A DNA stretch of 64,000 bases, from NCBI GenBank assembly GCA_963974105.1, contig CAXBBG010000002.1, forward strand, positions 1 to 64,000, given 5' to 3'. The notes under the pieces are model-generated. The model ran no database searches and had not been told where the DNA came from. It saw nothing but the letters and a program-made list of their open reading frames with translations. Below are positions 1-8,252 of the stretch, piece after piece. The stretch comes from UBA2136 sp963974105 (GTDB lineage: Bacteria; Pseudomonadota; Alphaproteobacteria; UBA2136). How positions within the stretch are numbered: position 1 is the stretch's first letter; each line of letters begins with the position of its first letter. Made by a program: the position numbers and the translations under genes.

Positions 1-23
1 GATTTCATAATTCAAAGAACACT

Positions 24-50
24 AAAAAGCCTCCACCTCGGAGGCTTTTT
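24..50 (+). terminator. Intrinsic terminator of a gene left of the window
   Basis: A 6-bp GC-rich stem (GCCTCC at 29-34 with GGAGGC at 40-45), extended by A/T pairs, encloses a 5-nt loop and is followed by a T run at 46-50. This is the form of a Rho-independent terminator. The A run before the stem means it could also work leftward. The gene it serves lies outside the window. Confidence 0.75.
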
Positions 51-238
51 GCTTTGCAGGACAGCTGCGAGAGAGCGCCTTTTATAAACGCTATGTATAA
101 AACGAATTTTGTGATGCTAAACACGCCTCCGCGCCTGCCTATACCCAAACTTACGCTCAAGCCTATAAGGCCGGTAATAAAACTTATTTTATCCTGAAAA
201 AGTCGCTATTGTATACTGTATTGTTCTTAGATTGCTAA
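26..238 (+). other. Possible degraded gene remnant; otherwise empty leader region
   Basis: No intact gene is seen between the terminator and the carbonic anhydrase. One + frame (positions 26-238) reads protein-like for two short stretches separated by an in-frame TAA at 98-100, the second ending at TAA 236-238 and including AYTQTYAQAYKAGNK. The stretch 60-180 looks more GC-rich than its flanks. This could be the decayed end of a coding sequence or chance. I recognise no family and see no start codon or ribosome site. Confidence 0.15.
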
Positions 239-417
239 ATCTTTAATCTATTTATATAAAATGCCTTGCTGTTTTTTTTTACGCATTTTCTGCTTAATTC
301 CTATTTGGAGGGATTATTTATGTCTGAATATTGAACATGGGCATGCGTTCATTGTTAGTTTGCATTGTGCAATTATGTTATAGTGGTTTGTATGTTAATA
401 AAAGGATGTTCTTTCTA

Positions 418-1050
418 ATGAAGTCTTTAGAAATGTTACTCGATAAAAATAAATTATGGGCAAAGCAAATAGAGGCCGATAACCCTGACTTTTTCAAAGG
501 CTTAATTCGGCAGCAAACCCCTGAATATCTTTGGATAGGTTGTAGTGATAGCCGAGTGCCTGCAAATCAAATTGTTGATTTACCCCCTGGTGAAATGTTT
601 GTTCATAGAAATATTGCTAATATTGTGCCTTATAGCGACATTAACGTACTCTCTGTGATTCAGTATGCTGTTGAGGTGTTAAAGGTTAAACACATTATTG
701 TGTGTGGACACTATGGCTGTGGTGGTGTTAAATCCGCTTTAGCTAATCGTAAACTAGGGCTTATAGATAATTGGTTAAGCCATATTAAAGATATTTACAT
801 GCGCCATGAGCATATGTTTTCTAATATTGAGTCGGAAGATGAGCGTGTCAATTTATTGTGTGAACTAAATGTAGCAGAACAGGTTAAGCGCGTTTGTCAT
901 TCATCTATTGTACAAGATGCTTGGAAACTAGGCCACGAACTTACAATTCACGGTTGGATTTATGACTTAAATGATGGGATTTTAAAAGATCTTGAGATTA
1001 CTGTTGACCAGCAAAAGGATATTCATAAAGTCTTTCGTTTAGAAGAATAA
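418..1050 (+). CDS. can: Beta-class carbonic anhydrase
   Basis: Interconverts CO2 and bicarbonate in the cytoplasm with an active-site zinc. The 210-residue protein carries the beta-class signature: CSDSRVPA (Cys zinc ligand and the Asp/Arg pair) about residue 40 and HYGCGG (His and Cys ligands) about residue 100, in the spacing and overall length of E. coli Can (220 residues). The frame is open from 331, but the first 29 residues there have no family counterpart. ATG 418 is preceded by AAGGA at 402-406 and starts the conserved N-terminus, so I choose it. The gene stands alone; the SulP transporter 5.5 kb downstream could be a bicarbonate partner, but that is inference. Confidence 0.93.
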   Translation: MKSLEMLLDKNKLWAKQIEADNPDFFKGLIRQQTPEYLWIGCSDSRVPANQIVDLPPGEMFVHRNIANIVPYSDINVLSVIQYAVEVLKVKHIIVCGHYGCGGVKSALANRKLGLIDNWLSHIKDIYMRHEHMFSNIESEDERVNLLCELNVAEQVKRVCHSSIVQDAWKLGHELTIHGWIYDLNDGILKDLEITVDQQKDIHKVFRLEE

Positions 1051-1234
1051 TTTTATTCCTTTTTTTATGATATATCGTCAACGCATGGCATATATAATAC
1101 ATTTCATAATGTTTATAACTTAATTGTTTATGTGACAGTTTAACGTGCTTTTTGAAATTTAAGTTATCCTTTACCTGTTACGTCGTACGGAGTCCGTTTA
1201 TTATATATCTATAAAATAAATGGAAATATAGATA

Positions 1235-1849
1235 TTGGATAAAGTGAAGAAAGAGGCATTTGTTATTGCAAGTACGATTGCTGCAGAGCTTTCGACGATT
1301 CAATCTATTTCGTCAGAACTTCACATGTCTACATTAAATGCTAAAGTTGTTACTGCTAGAAGTAGTGATATAGGTAAAACATTTCAGCCTCTCACTGACT
1401 ATGCCAGTCAACTTGCATACACAACAGGCGATATTGTTAAGGACATTTCCATAATAGCGTTGAGGCTTACAAAATCATCCGTTGCTCTTATGCAGTCACA
1501 GCTCAGACAAGAGGCATTTCTGTGTGCGATTAAAAAACATGGAGAGAATGAATCTACCGCTGAGCAGATAAAAATTATAAATAAAGACTTAGATGACGAA
1601 AAAAGGTCTTTGGAAAAGGGATATATTAAGGCCATTAATAAAATGCTAATCAATATAGAATTTTTGGCCATGGAAGTGCGTTCTATATTTTATCTTGGAA
1701 TGAATTGTAGAATTGAAGCAAGTCGATGCCTTGAGTTTAGAGATGACTTTGAATCTATTGCGACAGATATTGAATTAGCGGCTGGGCGAGTGAGAGGCAT
1801 TGTAACAAAATGCCAATCACGCATAGAAAATGAATTAAAAGTTAGGTAG
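1235..1849 (+). CDS. Small soluble protein with two chemoreceptor-tip-like segments, partner of ODP
   Basis: A 204-residue protein with no signal peptide or membrane segment, predicted almost wholly helical. Residues 25-61 (ISSELHMSTLNAK...ARSSD) and 149-185 (RSIFYLGMNCRIEASR...) each resemble the hairpin tip of methyl-accepting chemotaxis proteins, whose consensus is LNAAIEAARAGE followed by GRGFAVVADEVRKLA. A charged helical linker joins them. Key tip residues are only partly kept: the first lacks the IEAAR glutamate, while the second has IEASR. Start is TTG 1235, since an in-frame TAG lies at 1229-1231 and GGAAA is at 1222-1226. The stop is 4 bp before the ODP gene, so the two are one operon. 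A chemotaxis-array adaptor or receptor-mimic role is inference; I know no exact named family. Confidence 0.8.
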   Translation: MDKVKKEAFVIASTIAAELSTIQSISSELHMSTLNAKVVTARSSDIGKTFQPLTDYASQLAYTTGDIVKDISIIALRLTKSSVALMQSQLRQEAFLCAIKKHGENESTAEQIKIINKDLDDEKRSLEKGYIKAINKMLINIEFLAMEVRSIFYLGMNCRIEASRCLEFRDDFESIATDIELAAGRVRGIVTKCQSRIENELKVR

Positions 1850-1853
1850 GGCA

Positions 1854-2591
1854 ATGAAAGCAACAAAAATTTATGAATCAGGTCACGAGTGGATAGTTTT
1901 TGGAAGAGATCCTGAAAAACCAAATAATATTATTGATACAAACCAATACTTGGTAAAAACTGGCAATAAAGCATTGCTGATTGATCCAGGCGGTGTGGAA
2001 GTTTTTGCGCCTATGTTGGCTGCTATTCTTCATCACGTAAATATTGGTCAAATAACGGATATTTTTGCAAGCCACCAAGACCCAGATATTATTTCTTCGC
2101 TGGGCTACTGGGATAAAGCTATTCCTGAGTCTAAATTACATGCACCTGCTATCTGGGAAGGGTTCTTAAGGCATTTTGGTTGTTCTAATATTCAGTATAT
2201 GTCTATCGCAGATGAAGGTGGTAAAATAGTTTTAGACGGCGTTGAGCTCCAATTTATTCCTGCACACTACTTGCATTCTTCTGCAAACTTTAATGTGTAT
2301 GACCCTAAGTCTAAAATACTTATGTCAGGTGATATAGGGGCTGCTTTAGAGGCGCCTGAAAGCCCTATGTTTGTAGAAGACTTTGATGAACATGTTGCTA
2401 AGATGGAATTTTTTCATAAAAGATGGATGCCAAGCCATGAAGCTAAAATGGATTGGATTAAACGTGTAAGAAAACTTGATATTGAAATTATGGCACCACA
2501 ACATGGTCGCCTTTTTAAAGGTGACGATGTTGGGCGGTTTTTAGATTGGTTTGAAAAACTACCTGTGGCATCAGCGCTTGCAAATAGCTAA
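1854..2591 (+). CDS. ODP-type MBL-fold di-iron oxygen-binding protein
   Basis: A 245-residue metallo-beta-lactamase-fold protein of the flavodiiron-like group without a flavodoxin domain. The metal-binding pattern is visible: H74-Q-D76-P-D78, H138 in PAHYLHS, D160 in MSGDIGAA and H217 in APQHGRLFKG. This fits the ODP (oxygen-binding di-iron protein) family, studied in Treponema denticola as an iron/oxygen sensor coupled to chemoreceptors. Start ATG 1854 lies 4 bp after the upstream stop, with TAGGG as ribosome site. The neighbour's chemoreceptor-like sequence supports a sensory rather than detoxifying role here. It converges with yihY, only 3 bp separating the stops. A plain NO/O2 reductase role is less likely without a flavodoxin domain. 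Confidence 0.85.
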   Translation: MKATKIYESGHEWIVFGRDPEKPNNIIDTNQYLVKTGNKALLIDPGGVEVFAPMLAAILHHVNIGQITDIFASHQDPDIISSLGYWDKAIPESKLHAPAIWEGFLRHFGCSNIQYMSIADEGGKIVLDGVELQFIPAHYLHSSANFNVYDPKSKILMSGDIGAALEAPESPMFVEDFDEHVAKMEFFHKRWMPSHEAKMDWIKRVRKLDIEIMAPQHGRLFKGDDVGRFLDWFEKLPVASALANS

Positions 2592-2594
2592 TTA

Positions 2595-3857
2595 TTAAGA
2601 TTCAATAATTTGTTTTAAAGTCTTAGATTTCCAGTCGGTCTCCATGTTTTTGATAAAGCCCATAAGGGCTTTGTCATGAGATTTTGTTTTTGTATGTTTG
2701 TGATTTCCTGAAAAGCAGCTCATAAGATCGTGTAGGCTTACCTTTTCTAACGATTTAATGAGAACGATCTCGCCGTTATTACTTTCATCGCAAGTAATAA
2801 TTTGGGCAGCTACAAGCTTTTGCGTAACCTCTTGTGCAAACACGTAGTTTCCGTATAACTTACCAACTTCTGTTAATTTGATAGGTGGTTGACCTTCTCT
2901 AAAACGCTCATGAACCTTTTTTAGAAGTAAGAGCGTGTTATATAGTTTATCTTGATAATTATATTCTTCTTTATGTAGTGAAAATGTAGCCTGTTCAGGG
3001 TTTTGAATATAAAAACATATGCTGCCACCGATAAGAATAACAAGCCAATTTAGGTAAAGCCAAATAAAGACAAGTAAGATAACTGCAAATGAAGAATAGA
3101 TAGCATCGTAGTTACCGCTATTACTCATAAAGCTACCAAAACCACTCGCTACAGCTTTCCACATATAGGCGGTGGCGATACCTGAAATAATGGCAGGTCC
3201 CCAGTTAACTTTCGTATTAGGGATAGACTTGTTCATAAATGTAAAAAGTAAAATAGGTAATGCAACCGCCGATACCGTGTCGATAACATAAGGCATAATT
3301 CCGGAGTTTACAGCAAAACCTAATTTATCTGCAATAAGTGGGTTTGTGGTAAACTTCGTCTTTAGCCCCAATAAGCTAAATATAACAATAGGGCCGACTG
3401 TTATTACACTTAAATAGCCAGTGAAACGTTGCACGTGTGGGCGCGGTTTTTCGATATGCCAAATGTTGTTATATGCGGCTTCAATTTTTTGTATGAGTGA
3501 CACCACAGTAAAGAGCAAAAAACCTAAACCAAGAGCGCCTAGCACCCCCACTTTAATATTATCAACAAATAATAAAATGTTCGAGGCAACCTCCACACCT
3601 TTGGATCCTAATGGTTCTAAGAGGCTATTTAAAAAAGGTGCAAGTTGATTGTGTGCACCAAATGATTTTAATACTGAAAAACTAAGTGCCAGTAAGGGCA
3701 CAAAAGATAATATTGTTGTATAAACTAAACTTGTGGCACGCAGAGGCAAGGTACCCTGAATAAAGTCACGTACAACAGCGCCTAAAAGCGTTGCTAAGGA
3801 TCTAGATATATTGATAATTTTTTGTTTAGCTTCGTGATACGGCATTGGGAAATTCAT
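2595..3857 (-). CDS. YihY/BrkB-family inner membrane protein
   Basis: A 420-residue polytopic protein. The N-terminal 290 residues hold about six hydrophobic segments and the family's early RATSLVYTTILSFVPLLAL segment followed by ALGLGFLLFTVVSLIQKIE and YSSFAVILLVFIWLYLNWLV. This is the YihY/UPF0761 (formerly called RNase BN) family, whose molecular function is unknown. Residues about 300-420 form a soluble cytoplasmic tail, partly reminiscent of a winged helix (KLTEVGKLYGNYVFAQEVTQKLV). Start ATG 3857 is family-typical although its ribosome site is weak; Met5 is an alternative. It converges with the ODP gene. Confidence 0.88.
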   Translation of the reverse strand: MNFPMPYHEAKQKIINISRSLATLLGAVVRDFIQGTLPLRATSLVYTTILSFVPLLALSFSVLKSFGAHNQLAPFLNSLLEPLGSKGVEVASNILLFVDNIKVGVLGALGLGFLLFTVVSLIQKIEAAYNNIWHIEKPRPHVQRFTGYLSVITVGPIVIFSLLGLKTKFTTNPLIADKLGFAVNSGIMPYVIDTVSAVALPILLFTFMNKSIPNTKVNWGPAIISGIATAYMWKAVASGFGSFMSNSGNYDAIYSSFAVILLVFIWLYLNWLVILIGGSICFYIQNPEQATFSLHKEEYNYQDKLYNTLLLLKKVHERFREGQPPIKLTEVGKLYGNYVFAQEVTQKLVAAQIITCDESNNGEIVLIKSLEKVSLHDLMSCFSGNHKHTKTKSHDKALMGFIKNMETDWKSKTLKQIIES

Positions 3858-4019
3858 AAGATATTCTTTTTTATTTGATTGAATTAAAATTATACCACAT
3901 TTTATGTCATGAAATGAATCTAGAATTTTATGAAGATTATAAGTTATATATTTATATATTTTTACGATATGATATGTTTTTAAGAAAAATTAAGTTTATA
4001 CACAAACAAGGGCCAATCT

Positions 4020-4991
4020 ATGAGCGGAAATATATTACTAGCATACAATTTTGATGGAAAAGGTGGTGGAAAAGCACTTGAAGGCGATGCTATTAGTCAG
4101 CAAATAAAAGACGATACGCTTGCATGGGTTCATTTAGACGCACAGCACCCTGAAACGAAAGGGTGGTTAGAAAATGAAATCTCTTATTTAGATCCTTTCA
4201 TTATTGAGGCCTTATTGGCTGATGAAACACGTCCGCGTATGGTACAAATTGGTGATGGAGTTTTACTTATTTTACGTGGGGTGAATTTGAATAAAGATTC
4301 TAGCCCCGAGGATATGGTTTCTATACGTATGTGGGTTGATGCGCATAGAATTATAAGTGTAAGGCGCCGTAAATTAAAAGCTGTATGGGATATTGAAGAA
4401 AAAATTAAACTTGGAACAGGGCCAAAAACGGCAGGTGATTTTATTTCTATGCTATCTTCTAGGTTGTTTGAGCGTATGGAACCTGTCTTGTCTGAGTTGG
4501 ACGACGATACTGACAGTGTTGAAGAAAGGATTTTGGATTCAGCAGAAACAAATTTGCGAGAAGCTATTATAAAAATACGTAAAAAAGCCATCAAATTTAG
4601 ACGTTATATGTCGCCCCAAAAAGACGCTATTGGGCAGGTTCGAATGGCTGAATTAACATGGATTAGTGAAAATAATACAAGGCACTTACAAGAGTCTTAT
4701 AACCACGTAACACGTTATGTCGAGGATTTAGATGCAATTCGAGAACGTTCTCAAATTATGAAAGACGAATTGGCTAATATACTGTCTGATAGGCTGAATA
4801 AGAATATGTATATTCTTTCGGTTATCGCCGCCATATTTTTACCGCTTGGATTTTTAACAGGACTTTTAGGGATCAATGTCGGTGGAATTCCAGGCGTTGA
4901 AAACCCATACGCCTTCACAATTTTTTCTGTCATACTTATAATTGTTGTTGTACTACAGGTCGTTATTTTTAAAAAATTGAAATGGTTTTAA
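4020..4991 (+). CDS. zntB: CorA-family zinc transporter ZntB
   Basis: A 323-residue 2-TM-GxN ion transporter. A long acidic cytoplasmic domain (residues 1-255) with extended helices is followed by two C-terminal membrane segments (about 262-282 and 294-315). The pore loop reads GLLGINVGGIPGVENPYAF. The GxN motif with GGIPG is the ZntB form of the family, rather than the GMN of CorA magnesium channels, and the length matches ZntB. Known members move zinc across the inner membrane. Start ATG 4020 has AAGGG at about 4008-4012. It is a single gene; a tRNA-Ser gene follows on the other strand. Confidence 0.9.
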   Translation: MSGNILLAYNFDGKGGGKALEGDAISQQIKDDTLAWVHLDAQHPETKGWLENEISYLDPFIIEALLADETRPRMVQIGDGVLLILRGVNLNKDSSPEDMVSIRMWVDAHRIISVRRRKLKAVWDIEEKIKLGTGPKTAGDFISMLSSRLFERMEPVLSELDDDTDSVEERILDSAETNLREAIIKIRKKAIKFRRYMSPQKDAIGQVRMAELTWISENNTRHLQESYNHVTRYVEDLDAIRERSQIMKDELANILSDRLNKNMYILSVIAAIFLPLGFLTGLLGINVGGIPGVENPYAFTIFSVILIIVVVLQVVIFKKLKWF

Positions 4992-5011
4992 CAATAGAGC
5001 TAAAAAAATAA

Positions 5012-5099
5012 TGGCGGATGAGACAGGATTCGAACCTGCGAGACATTGCTGTCAACACGCTTTCCAGGCGTGCGCCTTAAACCGCTCGGCCACTCATCC
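5012..5099 (-). tRNA. tRNA-Ser (anticodon GGA)
   Basis: Read on the minus strand this is an 88-nt type II tRNA with a seven-pair acceptor stem (GGATGAG/CTCATCC), discriminator G and an encoded CCA. The anticodon loop contains GGA, there is a long variable arm, and the T arm is GGTTCGAATCC. Long variable arm plus GGA anticodon means serine (UCC/UCU codons). A T-rich tract just beyond the CCA may serve as terminator. Confidence 0.96.
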
Positions 5100-5211
5100 G
5101 TAATTTTATAACAAGCGAGCGTTGCTTGATATAAGGGCTAGACAGTTAAAAACTGTGCAGGCACTTTAGCATAAGTTGCGTGGTATAAAAAGTGTAAATT
5201 TCAAGTTATAT

Positions 5212-6381
5212 TTAAGCGTCTTTACTTATAAGTATGCGTGTGTACGCCATTAAAAATAAAGTAAAAGTTAAAATCCATAAAACAGCACTTAGCGTTAAGT
5301 ATGTTTGATAACTTTCAGTGTAGGGTGCAGCCAGTCTTAAAATAATTGAAATCTGCAAAGTTACATAACTTACGGCTGTTAAAGGTGAGGCCGCAATTGC
5401 ACGTCCTGTATGTCCAAGGGAAACACGTGACATCATAGCTAGAATAAATGTACCTGTAACACCTGCTGTAAAGGCATGTAAGGCAGGCTGCATCCCTTCA
5501 GTTGCTAGCAATAACAACCCAATAATAATCCATAAATATCCAACATGTAATGACCATACAATAGGAATGTTATAGGCTTTAATACCATGCCAATTTATTA
5601 GGCGCACTAAATGTATCATAGATGAAATGATAATAATCCCCTTTGTGACATAATTTTCAAATCCAAGCGTTACACCCAGCATAAAAATTAAAGGGATGGA
5701 GGCTATAGCACATATATTCACTTTAGGTATGCTTTTGTTTGTTACTATTATATTTTTTTGAAAAAGAGCATTTCTAGTGAACATGGGCATTACGCGACCG
5801 CCGATAATAACTATAATTTGTAAGATAATAAAAACAGATGCGAGTAGGACTGTATTACCATAATTATAATAGCCTAATTCATGCATATGGATAAAAATAT
5901 TTAGAATGAATAAAGTCAATAGAAGTAAAAGTAGAGGTACGTTCCGCATATTTTTTGTGCGTATAATGGGTGGGGCAAGCGCAATAATAAGTGCGGGGAT
6001 AAAGGTAATTTCAATGGCACTATTTAAAAAGGGCATGTCCGTTGTCAAAAGCATAGAGAGGCGGCCGCCAATCCAAAGCAGTGTTAAGAGGATTAAGGGC
6101 GTTCCTTTTAAGTGCGGGGTACCTGTCCATTTTGGGGCGGCGGTTAACAAAAAACCTGCTATAACAGCAACTGCAAATCCGTAAACCATTTCATGTCCAT
6201 GCCATAAACTAGCATTTTGCCAAGGTATAATATTTGAATTTGTTGTTAAGTGTGATAGCCAAATAATCAATGAAACTATGCTTTGTATCGCGGCTAACAT
6301 GAAAAAAGGCCGGAATCCATACGAAAAAAAAGGCAAAGGTAGGTTTTTGTTATTTTTTATTTTTTTATCATCTATATCCAT
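5212..6381 (-). CDS. nnrS: NnrS family membrane protein
   Basis: A 389-residue, very hydrophobic protein with about twelve membrane segments. The N-terminal LPFFSYGFRPFFML and the ALWHGHEMVYGFAVAVIAGFLLTAAP segment are hallmarks of NnrS, a haem/copper membrane protein found with denitrification and nitric-oxide stress genes. The histidines in WHGHE and SLGHTGRA are candidate haem or metal ligands. Start ATG 6381 has a good AGGAG site upstream. It is divergent from the SulP gene across 158 bp. I looked for FNR or NsrR sites in that gap and found none convincing. No nitrite or NO reductase genes are in the window, so NO stress resistance is the likeliest role. Confidence 0.9.
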   Translation of the reverse strand: MDIDDKKIKNNKNLPLPFFSYGFRPFFMLAAIQSIVSLIIWLSHLTTNSNIIPWQNASLWHGHEMVYGFAVAVIAGFLLTAAPKWTGTPHLKGTPLILLTLLWIGGRLSMLLTTDMPFLNSAIEITFIPALIIALAPPIIRTKNMRNVPLLLLLLTLFILNIFIHMHELGYYNYGNTVLLASVFIILQIIVIIGGRVMPMFTRNALFQKNIIVTNKSIPKVNICAIASIPLIFMLGVTLGFENYVTKGIIIISSMIHLVRLINWHGIKAYNIPIVWSLHVGYLWIIIGLLLLATEGMQPALHAFTAGVTGTFILAMMSRVSLGHTGRAIAASPLTAVSYVTLQISIILRLAAPYTESYQTYLTLSAVLWILTFTLFLMAYTRILISKDA

Positions 6382-6539
6382 TTACCATCACTCCTTATTT
6401 ATGCATTATGACCATTGTAGCCTTTGTTATGTAAAGGTCTAGTATCTTTTGAATTTATCTATTTTTATTAAAGGTTCTCATTGTGGTTAAAGTTGTATAT
6501 AGTGCGGAAAGAAATTTAAAGTGAACATTAGAGGTTGGT

Positions 6540-8093
6540 ATGGAGAAAATTTTAAAACGCTGGTCACCACAGGTGCCTAAACATTGGACATTAAGTGTTA
6601 TTAAAACAGAGGTTTTAGCAGGTTTAACAGTGGCACTTGCATTAGTGCCAGAAGCTGTTGCTTTTTCATTTGTTGCAGGTGTCGAACCTTTAGTAGGTTT
6701 ATATGCAGCGTTTTTAGTAGGTCTAATTACTGCGTGTTTTGGCGGCAGACCTGGTATGATTTCAGGTGCAACAGGTGCGCTTGCGGTTGTTATGGTTGCA
6801 TTGGTAGCGCAGCATGGTGTTGAGTATTTATTTGCGACAGTTGTTTTGATGGGGTTATTGCAAATGCTTGCGGGCGCATTACATCTTGGTAAATTTATCC
6901 GAATTGTGCCACACCCAGTTATGCTTGGTTTTGTGAACGGTCTTGCTATTGTTATCTTCTTGGCTCAGTTAGGTCAGTTTAAAACAGATGATGGCTGGAT
7001 GGTCGGTAATGAATTAGCTCTTATGTTAGGGCTTGTTGCTATTACGATGGCTATTATTTATTTTTTCCCTAAAATTACAAAGGCAATACCTTCACCCCTT
7101 GTTGCTATTGCAGCCGTGAGTGTAGCCGTTATAGGCTTTGGCTTAGATACAAAAACAGTTGGTGACTTGGCTAATATTTCAGGCGGACTTCCTCAATTTC
7201 ATATACCTATGGTAGATATTAATTTTGAAACCTTAGAAATTATATTCCCTTACGCTGTTATTTTAGCGGCAATTGGTTTGATAGAATCCTTATTAACGCT
7301 AACAGTCGTAGCTGATATGACAGAATCTCATGGTTCGTCCCGCAAAGAATGTATAGCACAGGGTGCTGCGAACACTGTGACAGGTTTCTTTGGCGGTATG
7401 GGTGGCTGTGCTATGATTGGTCAAAGTATGATTAATGTTTCTTCAGGCGCTAGACACCGTTTAGGTGGGATAAGTGCGGCTATATTTTTGCTTATGTTTA
7501 TTCTTTTTACCTCAGGGCTTATTGAACAAATTCCGATAGCCGCACTTGTTGGTGTTATGTTTATGGTTGTTATAGGTACCTTTGAATGGGCTTCGTTTAA
7601 AATTGTACGAGAAGTACCAAAAGAAGATGCTTTTGTTTTGGTTATGGTAACGGGTGTAACTGTATTTACGGATCTTGCAATGGCTGTCATTGTTGGGGTC
7701 ATTGTTTCTGCTTTGGTCTATGCATGGAAGTCAGCGCGTCATATTCATGCACGCATTACAGAAGAAAAAGGGACAAAGGTTTATATTGTTGAAGGTCCTT
7801 TATTTTTTGGTAGTTCAGCAACTTTTGCCGAATTATTTGCACCGAAAAACGACCCATCTGATGTTATTATAGACTTTTCTAAATGTCGTGTATTGGATCA
7901 TAGTGGTATTGAAGCCATTGATGCGTTAGCTGAAAGATACATGCGTAATAAGACACAACTTCATTTACGTCACTTAAGTCCTGACTGTCAGTTATTGCTC
8001 TCAAAGGCGAGTCGTTTTGTGGAGGCGAATGCAGATGAAGACCCTCACTATGGCCTAGCTGTTGATTACAGCAAGTCTAACTTAAAGGTTTAG
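6540..8093 (+). CDS. SulP-family anion transporter with STAS domain
   Basis: A 517-residue SLC26/SulP transporter. The N-terminal amphipathic stretch is followed by membrane segments bearing the family pattern ALALVPEAVAFSFVAGVEPL...GLYAAF and GGRPGMISGATGA. The core runs to about residue 400 and a cytoplasmic STAS domain fills about 410-505, including IIDFSKCRVLDHSGIEA, where the Ser in DHSG is the usual regulatory position. Family members carry sulphate, bicarbonate or dicarboxylates; sequence alone does not settle the substrate. Bicarbonate is plausible because a carbonic anhydrase is nearby and no sulphate-assimilation gene is. ATG 6540 has GAGG upstream. It is a single-gene unit. Confidence 0.92.
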   Translation: MEKILKRWSPQVPKHWTLSVIKTEVLAGLTVALALVPEAVAFSFVAGVEPLVGLYAAFLVGLITACFGGRPGMISGATGALAVVMVALVAQHGVEYLFATVVLMGLLQMLAGALHLGKFIRIVPHPVMLGFVNGLAIVIFLAQLGQFKTDDGWMVGNELALMLGLVAITMAIIYFFPKITKAIPSPLVAIAAVSVAVIGFGLDTKTVGDLANISGGLPQFHIPMVDINFETLEIIFPYAVILAAIGLIESLLTLTVVADMTESHGSSRKECIAQGAANTVTGFFGGMGGCAMIGQSMINVSSGARHRLGGISAAIFLLMFILFTSGLIEQIPIAALVGVMFMVVIGTFEWASFKIVREVPKEDAFVLVMVTGVTVFTDLAMAVIVGVIVSALVYAWKSARHIHARITEEKGTKVYIVEGPLFFGSSATFAELFAPKNDPSDVIIDFSKCRVLDHSGIEAIDALAERYMRNKTQLHLRHLSPDCQLLLSKASRFVEANADEDPHYGLAVDYSKSNLKV

Positions 8094-8171
8094 CTTTTTA
8101 ATTTATCTATTTGAAATATAATTAGTAAGTTAAAATAACGCATGAATAAGTTTTGTGTTTTTGAAATTTAT

Positions 8172-8201
8172 GCTCAAAAGGGAATTTTTTTTGCTTTGAG
8201 C
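8172..8201. promoter_or_regulatory. Inverted repeat upstream of the metal-efflux operon
   Basis: GCTCAAA at 8172-8178 is exactly mirrored by TTTGAGC at 8195-8201 across a 16-nt A/T-rich spacer, 52 bp before the first efflux gene. It could be an operator or a weak hairpin. It does not match the CueR or other MerR-type operator consensus I know, and no regulator gene is adjacent. Confidence 0.3.
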
Positions 8202-8252
8202 TTAAATTGGGTATATATTATTGCTTAATATAATAAAAAAAAAGGGTTTGTT

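Noticed and set aside
51..238. A minus-strand frame open through the first 200 bases
   Set aside because: It runs through the terminator hairpin and has no start codon or family resemblance.
6382..6539. A nitric-oxide or FNR control site between nnrS and the SulP gene
   Set aside because: I looked for TTGAT(N4)ATCAA and NsrR-like palindromes; only a half match (ATGCATTATG) is present.
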